Shown here: piece after piece, positions 1 to 5,094 of the stretch | Numbering within the stretch: position 1 is the first letter of the stretch | Layout of the letters: each line of letters begins with the position of its first letter | From: an uncultured Rhodovulum sp. | Lineage (GTDB): Bacteria; Pseudomonadota; Alphaproteobacteria; Rhodobacterales; Rhodobacteraceae | Direction of reading: 5' to 3' | DNA: 9,820 bases | NCBI GenBank assembly: GCA_946221765.1 | Contig: CAMIMK010000095.1 | Span: forward strand, 1 to 9,820 | Position numbers and translations under genes: made by a program | Notes under the pieces: generated by a model | Databases searched by the model: none | Told to the model about the DNA's origin: nothing | Seen by the model: only the letters and a program-made list of their open reading frames with translations

Positions 1-86
1 GGGGCCTCTGTGCCCGAGCCGACGAACAGCCACAGCGCGATGACAACCACCGCTGCGACGATCGCCCAGAGCCAGGTCCGGTTCAT
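1..86 (-). CDS. Small single-helix membrane protein, partial (cut by window edge)
   Basis: Reading leftward from an ATG at 84-86, the frame encodes MNRTWLWAIVAAVVVIALWL followed by FVGSGTEAP and stays open to the window edge, so the C-terminus is missing. A strong Shine-Dalgarno sequence (GGAGGAG) lies 5 nt before the ATG, which makes this a convincing start although only 28 codons are visible. Residues about 5-22 form one hydrophobic helix after a short N-terminus with a single Arg. This could be a membrane anchor or an uncleaved signal sequence. I do not recognise the family. The gene is co-directional with the glsB-like gene but 201 bp beyond its stop, so it probably has its own promoter; I could not identify one in 87-287. 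Confidence 0.6.
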   Translation of the reverse strand, partial: MNRTWLWAIVAAVVVIALWLFVGSGTEA

Positions 87-287
87 GTCTTCTCCTCCGT
101 TTCAGACTTGTCACCCCGCGCGAACGAGGGGTGCTGTCGCGGGGTACATCTGTCCCCTGTTGCAGGCGGGCGCTCGGTCCCGGTCCCCGGCGGGTTGCCC
201 GCAGATGCGCCCTGCTCGGATCCCCGGTTGGTGGACATCCTGCCGGGCAGGGACTGACGGCAAGGCGCAACGTCCGCGCGCCCGGCC

Positions 288-539
288 TCAGGAGCGGCCG
301 CGTATGACCCCCACGAGGGCCAGAAGGGCAATGGCGCCGATTGTCGCCACCACCAGCGCGCCGATCAGGCCCCCGGCCTGGAGGCCCAACAGGCTGAAGA
401 TGAAGGCGCCGACATAGGCACCGACCACGCCCACCACGAGATTCATGAGCAGCCCGTGATTCCGGCTCATCACCTTTTCGGCGATGAAACCGGCAATGAG
501 CCCGACGAAGAGAAAGCTGAGCCAGCCGAGGCCTTCCAT
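288..539 (-). CDS. GlsB/YeaQ/YmgE-family small stress-associated membrane protein
   Basis: This 83-residue protein resembles the transglycosylase-associated (GlsB/YeaQ/YmgE) family, whose members are tiny inner-membrane proteins often linked to stress responses but of unknown biochemical role. Three hydrophobic segments are visible at about residues 4-22, 28-52 and 56-78. They are rich in Gly and Ala and separated by the family-like stretches AEKVMSRNHGL and LGLQAGGLIG, and the protein ends in a basic tail (IRGRS). The length fits the family. The start at 537-539 was chosen over an upstream in-frame ATG (627-629) because AGGGGA lies about 9 nt before it and family similarity begins there; the longer version would run into the UdgX gene. 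It starts 34 bp after the UdgX stop on the same strand, so readthrough from that operon is possible. Confidence 0.85.
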   Translation of the reverse strand: MEGLGWLSFLFVGLIAGFIAEKVMSRNHGLLMNLVVGVVGAYVGAFIFSLLGLQAGGLIGALVVATIGAIALLALVGVIRGRS

Positions 540-573
540 GGATGTGTCCCCTTGAGAATTCAGAACTCGCCTT

Positions 574-2019
574 TCAACGCGCGAGCGTCCCAGTCGATCC
601 ATCGTCGTCTTCCGACTGTTCGAACGCAAGGGCTCGCGCGGCAGTCAGGTCCTGCACGAAGAGGGTCCGCTCCCGGGTCCTCGCTTCCGGATCGGGAAGG
701 CGCAGCAGGAAGGACGGGTGCAGGGTGACATAGCCCGGCTGTGCGTCGAAGCGGGTCGGGCCACGGTCCCGTGTGACCGAGACCTTCCGTCCGGCGAGCG
801 CCAGTGCCGCGGTGGCTCCGAGCGCCACCACCAGCCGTGGCTGCACGAAGGCCAGTTCCCGCTGAAGCCACCAGCGGTAATGCTTCACCTCGCCGGTCGT
901 CGGGCTCTGGTGCAGGCGCCGCGTGCCGCGCTGCGTGAACTTGAAGTGTTTCACCGCATTCGTGAGGTAGCACCGGCGCCGGTCGATCCCGGCCTCCGCA
1001 AGGGCCTCGTCGAGGAGCCGGCCGGCCGGGCCGACGAAGGGCCGGCCCTCCAGATCTTCCTGATCGCCCGGTTGTTCGCCCACGAAGGCCAGCAGGGCTC
1101 CGGGCGGACCCTCGCCCAGGACGGCCCGGCGCCCGCCCGCCACCATCGGTTCGGCGGCCGCGATCACCGCATTGAGGGCGTCGAGGCTCTGCGGGCCCGC
1201 CTCGGCCAGGGCGGCCACCGCACGGTCGGGCATCCTGCGTGTCGGCATCGCGGCCTCCCGCTCCAGCATCTCGCGCATCCGCCGCGGCGCATCGGCGATC
1301 ATGGCAGGAATGCCGGCGGCCTCGGGCAGGTTCCGCCAGTAGCGGGTGGGCATTTCGGCGCGGGTGGCGCGGAGGTTGGTCCGGGCCGGGTTGAAGGTCG
1401 CCTCGTAATAGGCCCGCCACCCGGCCTCGAAGCTGTCGGACTCGGGTGCGTCTTCCCGACGTGCCGGGGGACCGCGGTGCAGGCGCGCGCGGTCCCAGCG
1501 CAGCGTGCCGACGGGCGTCAGGATCGTCCAGTCCAGGCTGCGGAATCGCTCCACGAAAAAGCCGGCGGTGGCATCGAGGATGAAATGATCGGGCTCGAAC
1601 CAGGCGACGAAGCGTTCGTCTCCGGCATCCTCCAGGCGGCGGAACCGGACGAAGGCATGCATCTTGTGGAGATCGCGGCGGATCGCCTGTGCCAGCCGCT
1701 CCAGCCGGTGCACCAGCGGATCGGCGGGATTGCCGAGCAGCCCCGGCTCGCCGTGCCGCAGGCGCCACACCAGCCGGTGGAGCAGGGCATACCGCTCGGG
1801 ATCGCGGTGGCAGACGACCGTCTCGATCAGCTGCGCGGCCGCGCGGGGCAGGGTAACGGGGCCGCCCGCGGGCAGGGATGCCGGCGCGAAGAGATCCGCC
1901 GCGCCGCAGGTCCAGGACACGTCCTCCGGCGCCACATCCGCGGCGATCAGGCTGCGGAGCGCCGCACGAAAGCCGTCGAGATCGGCGCCCGGGGCGAGGG
2001 CGAGGGAGATGCCCGTCAT
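574..2019 (-). CDS. DUF4130-UdgX fusion: uracil-DNA glycosylase-superfamily DNA-binding protein
   Basis: The 481-residue protein has two parts. Residues about 1-260 match the DUF4130 'probable DNA metabolism protein' region, including the family-typical TRYWRNLPEA at 225-234. Residues about 295-470 form a UdgX-type uracil-DNA glycosylase domain. Visible motifs are GEQPGDQEDLEG (314-325), the TNAVKHFKF strand (353-361), the UdgX-specific loop RGTRRLHQSP (364-373) with His370, and HPS (434-436). In mycobacterial UdgX the equivalent loop histidine forms a covalent bond with the deoxyribose left after uracil excision, giving a very stable protein-DNA complex. Conservation of that loop suggests the same chemistry here; this is inference. 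The ATG overlaps the radical SAM stop codon (ATGA) and has no clear Shine-Dalgarno, so translation is probably coupled. DUF4130 function is unknown. Confidence 0.9.
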   Translation of the reverse strand: MTGISLALAPGADLDGFRAALRSLIAADVAPEDVSWTCGAADLFAPASLPAGGPVTLPRAAAQLIETVVCHRDPERYALLHRLVWRLRHGEPGLLGNPADPLVHRLERLAQAIRRDLHKMHAFVRFRRLEDAGDERFVAWFEPDHFILDATAGFFVERFRSLDWTILTPVGTLRWDRARLHRGPPARREDAPESDSFEAGWRAYYEATFNPARTNLRATRAEMPTRYWRNLPEAAGIPAMIADAPRRMREMLEREAAMPTRRMPDRAVAALAEAGPQSLDALNAVIAAAEPMVAGGRRAVLGEGPPGALLAFVGEQPGDQEDLEGRPFVGPAGRLLDEALAEAGIDRRRCYLTNAVKHFKFTQRGTRRLHQSPTTGEVKHYRWWLQRELAFVQPRLVVALGATAALALAGRKVSVTRDRGPTRFDAQPGYVTLHPSFLLRLPDPEARTRERTLFVQDLTAARALAFEQSEDDDGSTGTLAR

Positions 2020-3227
2020 CCGAACAGCGACAGCTGCTCGGGCTGGCGGACCAGCCGGGCGCGGAGGTCGAGCCGGTCGAGGGTGGAGGGGCGATGATCG
2101 GCGGCGACGAGGAAGGGCAGGGCCCGCCCGAGGCCCGCGGTGAGCCGGCCCAGATCCTGCAGGCGGAGCGCGGTGTGGCGCCGGGCCTTGAGGATCGCGG
2201 CGACGGCCTTCGTCCCGAGGCCGGGGATGCGCAGCAGCAGGGCGCGGTCGGCGCGGTTCACGTCGACCGGAAAGATATGACGGTTGCGCAGGGCCCAGGC
2301 AAGTTTCGGATCGGCCTCGAGGTCGAGCATGCCCCCGTCGCCGCCCTCCGCGATCTCGTCGACGGTGAAGCCGTAGAAGCGCAGCAGCCAGTCGGCCTGA
2401 TAGAGCCGGTGCTCGCGCTGGAGGGGCGGGGCGGAAAGCGGCAGCAGGCTGCTCGGGTCGGGGATCGGGCTGAAGGCCGAATAATAGACCCGCTTCAACC
2501 CGAAGCGGCCATAGAGACGATCACTGGCGGCCAGCACGGCGGCGTCGGTGGTGTCGTCGGCGCCGACGATGACCTGCGTGCTCTGGCCTGCGGGCGAGAA
2601 GCGGTGCCGCTCGGCCTTCGCCTCGGTGATCCGCTCGTGGATCTGGCCCATCGCCACGGTGATGACGGGGGCGCTCTTTTCGGGCGCGAGGCGGCGCAGG
2701 CTGGCATCGGTCGGCAGTTCCAGGTTGATCGACAGCCGGTCCGCCCAGCGCCCGGCCTCCTCGATCAGCCAGGGGCTGGCGTCGGGAATTGCCTTCAGGT
2801 GGATGTAGCCGGCGAAGCCGTGGTCGCGGCGCAGGCCACGGGCCACCCGCACCATCTCCTCCATCGTGTCGTCCGGCGAGCGCGCGATGCCCGACGACAG
2901 GAACAGTCCCTCGATATAGTTGCGCTTGTAGAATTCCACGGTGATGCGGATCACCTCCGCGACGCTCAGCCGGGCGCGGGGCGTGTTCGAGGACCGGCGG
3001 TTGACGCAATAGGCACAGTCGTAAAGGCACCAGTTGGTCAGCAGGATCTTCAGGAGCGAGACGCAGCGGCCGTCCGGAGTATAGGCGTGGCAGATCCCGC
3101 TCCCGGTCGTCGAGCCAAGGCCGGATTTGCCGCCGGAGCGACGCGGCGCCCCGGACGAGGCGCAGGACGCGTCATATTTGGCGGCATCCGCGAGGATGTG
3201 GAGCTTGGCGGCAAGGGCGGCATCCAT
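2016..3227 (-). CDS. Putative DNA modification/repair radical SAM protein (UDG-linked family) with C-terminal HhH and clamp-binding peptide
   Basis: This 403-residue protein belongs to the radical SAM family known to be linked with uracil-DNA glycosylase genes. The 4Fe-4S cluster motif CxxxCxxC is complete at Cys67, Cys71 and Cys74 (NWCLYDCAYC). The N-terminal ILADAAKYDASCASSG is typical of the family and supports the ATG at 3225-3227. Residues about 320-365 (FPVDVNRADRALLLRIPGLG onward) form a ComEA-like helix-hairpin-helix region, a non-specific DNA-binding element. The last residues, QLSLF (398-402) before a final Gly, match the bacterial sliding-clamp-binding consensus QL[SD]LF. No Shine-Dalgarno precedes the start; a LexA-type box ends only 7 bp upstream, so the mRNA may be leaderless or nearly so. 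The gene heads the operon and overlaps the UdgX gene by 4 nt. The substrate is unknown; action on DNA bases or adducts is inferred. Confidence 0.92.
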   Translation of the reverse strand: MDAALAAKLHILADAAKYDASCASSGAPRRSGGKSGLGSTTGSGICHAYTPDGRCVSLLKILLTNWCLYDCAYCVNRRSSNTPRARLSVAEVIRITVEFYKRNYIEGLFLSSGIARSPDDTMEEMVRVARGLRRDHGFAGYIHLKAIPDASPWLIEEAGRWADRLSINLELPTDASLRRLAPEKSAPVITVAMGQIHERITEAKAERHRFSPAGQSTQVIVGADDTTDAAVLAASDRLYGRFGLKRVYYSAFSPIPDPSSLLPLSAPPLQREHRLYQADWLLRFYGFTVDEIAEGGDGGMLDLEADPKLAWALRNRHIFPVDVNRADRALLLRIPGLGTKAVAAILKARRHTALRLQDLGRLTAGLGRALPFLVAADHRPSTLDRLDLRARLVRQPEQLSLFG

Positions 3228-3234
3228 GGGTAAC

Positions 3235-3249
3235 GTTCACTTTATGTTC
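3235..3249 (-). promoter_or_regulatory. LexA (SOS) box, GTTC-N7-GTTC type
   Basis: The plus strand reads GTTCACTTTATGTTC, an exact match to the alphaproteobacterial LexA direct repeat GTTC-N7-GTTC described for Rhodobacter, Caulobacter and rhizobia. It is the only such spaced repeat I found in the window. It lies 7 bp before the start codon of the radical SAM gene. A candidate -35 (TTGACT, minus strand, 3257-3262) sits just upstream, so the box would fall between the -35 and the transcription start, a good place for repression. I could not define a convincing -10. Control of the radical SAM-UdgX operon by LexA is inferred from position and match. Confidence 0.75.
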
Positions 3250-3409
3250 CGTCTCAAGTCAAGATGGAACCGCGCCAGCCTCCGTCAAGGGCGGACCGGC
3301 TGGCAGGGCAGGAAGGGGTGGTCATGGAACAGGGGGCGGGGAAAGGGCCGCCCGCCCGCCGGGTCCTCGCAGGTCACATCCGACTGAAATCGTGCGATCC
3401 TTGAGCACG

Positions 3410-3433
3410 TCGCGGAGGCGCAGGCCTCCGCGA
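3410..3433 (-). terminator. Strong hairpin downstream of the patatin gene, possible terminator
   Basis: A perfect 10-bp stem (arms 3410-3419 and 3424-3433, core CGCGGAGGC) closes a 4-nt loop, 32 bp beyond the patatin stop codon on the minus strand. No run of T follows on either strand, so it is not a classic intrinsic terminator. It may still stop or protect the 3' end of the patatin mRNA and insulate the LexA-controlled promoter downstream. A weaker 5-bp hairpin (3391-3395 with 3405-3409) lies next to it. Confidence 0.5.
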
Positions 3434-3465
3434 TCATCCGTGACGGGACAGCCCTGCGTCTCCGG

Positions 3466-4536
3466 TCAGGCCGACGCTCCGGGAGACCGGGTCTTCACAT
3501 TGGCGGGGTCGCCGATCAGTTCCGCAAGGTCGATGGTCGAGGCGATGCCGACCTGATCGATGTTCTGGTCCAGCCAGTCCGAGGCCCAGGCGCGCCCTTC
3601 CTGGAACAGGAGCTGCAGATAGGCCCATTCCGCGTTCAGCTTGCTGGAGGCAGAGAGGTCGCGCACCTCGAGGTCGGTGTGGATCAGATGCAGGAAGACC
3701 TGCGCATGCTGGCTGCCGCCGAGGTTGATCTCGCCGGCATTGCTGAGCCGCTGGAGCGTGGCGATGCTCCGCAACTCCTTGATCAGGCTTGAGTTGAAGC
3801 TGATCTCGTTGACCCGGTTCATGATGTCGCGCGCCGAGCGCGGCAGCTCCTTGCGGATGACCGGGTTGATCTGGACGACGAGGATGTCGGGCGTGCTGCT
3901 CTCGACCAGCGGATAGAGGGCCGGATTGCCGGCATAGCCCCCGTCCCAGTAGGCCTCGCCGTCGATCTCGACGGCCGGATACATCTGCGGCAGGCAGGCC
4001 GAGGCCAGAACCGAGTCGAGGCTGATCTCGCCGGGGCCGAAGATCCGCGGCTGGCCGGTGCGCACGTTGGTCGCGGTGACATGCACCTTGACCCCGCAAT
4101 TGTTGACCGCCTCGAAGTTCACGTGCTCCTCGAGCAGGTCCTTGAGCGGATTGATGTTCAGCGGATTGAGGTCATAGGGCGAGAAGACCCGGCTCATCGT
4201 CTCCATCCACAGGTAGCCCGGCGAATGGTCGAGGCTGTAGCGGCCCCAGAGCCGGTCCCAGACGCTGCGGCGCAGCGGCGAATAGCGGGCGGAGTCGCTG
4301 ACCTTGCGCCAGAACTGCGTGAGGCTCTCGCGCGCCCCCTCGCGTCCCCCCGCCGAGAAGCCCGAGGCGAGGGCCACTGCGTTCATCGCCCCGGCGCTGG
4401 TGCCGCTGATGCGCTGGATGTCGAGGCGACCGTCTTCGAGGAGGCGGTCGAGAACGCCCCAGGTGAGGGCGCCATGCGAGCCGCCGCCCTGCAGGGCGAG
4501 GTTGATGGGCTTGCGGGAACCGTGGGCATCGGACAT
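3466..4536 (-). CDS. Patatin-like phospholipase
   Basis: With the chosen start this is a 356-residue patatin-family lipid acyl hydrolase. It shows the oxyanion-hole glycine motif LQGGGSHG (residues 15-22), the nucleophile elbow GTSAG with Ser47, and the catalytic aspartate in YWDGGYAGNP (Asp198 in DGG), so the Ser/Asp dyad is intact. Family members hydrolyse phospholipids or other acyl esters; the substrate here cannot be read from sequence. I see no signal peptide or membrane helix, so a cytoplasmic location is likely. Start choice is uncertain: in-frame ATGs lie at 4599, 4554 and 4536, none with a good Shine-Dalgarno. The one ending at 4536 places the conserved INLALQGGG ten residues in, as in relatives, and has a weak GTGAG upstream. 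It appears to be a single-gene unit, followed by the 3410-3433 hairpin. Confidence 0.88.
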   Translation of the reverse strand: MSDAHGSRKPINLALQGGGSHGALTWGVLDRLLEDGRLDIQRISGTSAGAMNAVALASGFSAGGREGARESLTQFWRKVSDSARYSPLRRSVWDRLWGRYSLDHSPGYLWMETMSRVFSPYDLNPLNINPLKDLLEEHVNFEAVNNCGVKVHVTATNVRTGQPRIFGPGEISLDSVLASACLPQMYPAVEIDGEAYWDGGYAGNPALYPLVESSTPDILVVQINPVIRKELPRSARDIMNRVNEISFNSSLIKELRSIATLQRLSNAGEINLGGSQHAQVFLHLIHTDLEVRDLSASSKLNAEWAYLQLLFQEGRAWASDWLDQNIDQVGIASTIDLAELIGDPANVKTRSPGASA

Positions 4537-4650
4537 GGGAGGGCTCACGTTCATGTTGCGCTGCAAACCCGGGGTAGGGCCTCGGGCGACCCAACGCAAG
4601 ACCGTAGCTGCGTCACGGCACCGGAACGATGCGCCGCCTGCCTGTGTCGT

Positions 4651-4675
4651 GGAACTGCCCGGGAGGCAGGGTTCC
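4651..4675 (+). repeat. Imperfect inverted repeat (stem-loop) upstream of a plus-strand terminator
   Basis: GGAACTGCC (4651-4659) can pair with GGCAG (4664-4668) and then TTCC (4672-4675), leaving a 2-nt GG bulge and a loop of 4 nt. On the plus strand this stem-loop lies 30 bp before a terminator-like hairpin, and no plus-strand gene lies nearby, so both could belong to a small non-coding RNA. Confidence 0.4.
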
Positions 4676-4705
4676 GAAGCCCCGAGCCGCTTGGCCCCCG
4701 CCGAT

Positions 4706-4736
4706 GCGCGGCACTCGCGCTTTTATTGTTTTGTTT
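4706..4736 (+). terminator. Orphan plus-strand intrinsic terminator-like hairpin
   Basis: GCGCG (4706-4710) pairs perfectly with CGCGC (4716-4720) around the loop GCACT. It is followed immediately by TTTTATTGTTTTGTTT, the arrangement of an intrinsic terminator on the plus strand. The genes on both sides run on the minus strand, so there is no obvious transcript for it to end. It may close a small RNA starting near the patatin promoter, or it may be coincidental next to an AT-rich tract. The stem is short (5 bp). Confidence 0.45.
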
Positions 4737-4921
4737 CAGTTTTTTCTCGGGAAAATCTCGCTCTCCCGCGCAAGGTTGCTCCCAGCAGGTGGTCCTGCCC
4801 GCACTGGCGCGGTGCTCAACCTCGTGAATTTTGTGCCGAGACCCTCACCCCCTCGACACGTTCTGCGCGAGATCCATGGCGTGGAACTGGCAGCAGGGCC
4901 GCATGCGTTCGGGAGGAAAGA

Positions 4922-4996
4922 TGGTGCCCGGGGGCGGATTTGAACCACCGACACGCGGATTTTCAATCCGCTGCTCTACCCCTGAGCTACCCGGGC
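4922..4996 (-). tRNA. tRNA-Phe (anticodon GAA)
   Basis: The minus strand folds into a complete 75-nt tRNA including an encoded CCA. The acceptor stem GCCCGGG pairs fully with CCCGGGC. The D arm is GCTC/GAGC, the anticodon arm GCGGA/TCCGC with loop TTGAAAA gives anticodon GAA, the variable loop is GTGTC, and the T arm GGTGG/CCGCC with one T-G pair closes the loop TTCAAAT. The discriminator base is A. All expected stems are intact, so it should be a functional phenylalanine tRNA. It stands alone rather than in a tRNA cluster and has a good promoter 28 bp upstream. No integrase or direct-repeat copy of the tRNA end is visible, so there is no sign of use as an attachment site here. Confidence 0.97.
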
Positions 4997-5000
4997 GGGG

Positions 5001-5017
5001 GGCAGCGCGTCGCTGCC
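5001..5017 (-). repeat. Perfect 7-bp hairpin in the tRNA-Phe leader
   Basis: GGCAGCG (5001-5007) and CGCTGCC (5011-5017) are perfect complements around a 3-nt loop. On the minus strand the hairpin lies 4 bp before the mature tRNA 5' end and just downstream of the predicted transcription start, so it would sit in the pre-tRNA leader removed by RNase P. It could equally act as a T-less 3' hairpin for the monooxygenase gene ending at 5095. Confidence 0.5.
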
Positions 5018-5024
5018 GGGGCGC

Positions 5025-5053
5025 TGACTAGGACAGCCGGCGGGCGCTGTCCA
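5025..5053 (-). promoter_or_regulatory. Sigma70-type promoter for tRNA-Phe
   Basis: On the minus strand TGGACA (5048-5053) is followed by exactly 17 bp and TAGTCA (5025-5030), reasonable -35 and -10 matches. Transcription would start near 5018, giving a short leader before the tRNA at 4996. The spacer carries an inverted repeat, GGACAGC (5031-5037) and GCTGTCC (5046-5052), lying almost exactly between the two elements. Confidence 0.55.
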
Positions 5054-5094
5054 GAGGAAAATCGTGCCGGGCGGATGGTGGCGCGCGCCCGGGA

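Larger units (their letters stand above)
4537..4921. other. Gene-free stretch between the patatin gene and tRNA-Phe
   Basis: No convincing protein-coding gene lies in this 385-bp stretch; the open frames crossing it have no family similarity or ribosome binding site. It holds a weak patatin promoter candidate (TTGCGT at 4594-4599, 17-bp spacer, TACCCC at 4571-4576, minus strand). It also holds a plus-strand inverted repeat at 4651-4675, a plus-strand hairpin at 4706-4720, and an unusually T-rich plus-strand tract (4721-4747) that stands out in this GC-rich region. No terminator with a T run is visible on the minus strand after the tRNA gene. Confidence 0.55.

Noticed and set aside
113..145. 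Inverted repeat (8-bp arms, 17-nt loop) and a nearby 5-bp hairpin (190-202) in the gap before the left-edge gene
   Set aside because: The large loop and the lack of a T run or promoter context make a terminator or operator call unsupported in sequence this GC-rich.
10..417. A 135-codon plus-strand open frame near the left edge
   Set aside because: It crosses two minus-strand genes and their gap, has no ribosome binding site and no similarity to known proteins.
718..2097. A 459-codon plus-strand open frame opposite the UdgX gene
   Set aside because: It has no family resemblance and lies antisense to a gene with clear motifs. High GC content leaves long stop-free antisense frames.
1878..3233. 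A 451-codon plus-strand open frame opposite the radical SAM gene
   Set aside because: Low-complexity Arg/Gly/Ala composition and no motif or ribosome binding site; shadow of the CxxxCxxC gene on the other strand.
3334..3353. GGGCGG/CCGCCC hairpin upstream of the LexA box
   Set aside because: A 6-bp GC-only match in very GC-rich sequence is expected by chance and has no clear functional position.
4651..4675. GGAAC-N15-GTTCC resembling an EcfG general-stress promoter
   Set aside because: Spacing from GGAAC to GTT is 15, shorter than the usual 17-18, and the symmetry shows it is a stem-loop; no gene follows on the plus strand.
4922..4996. tRNA-Phe as an integration site for a mobile element
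   Set aside because: No integrase gene, no repeated tRNA end and no composition shift are visible on either side.
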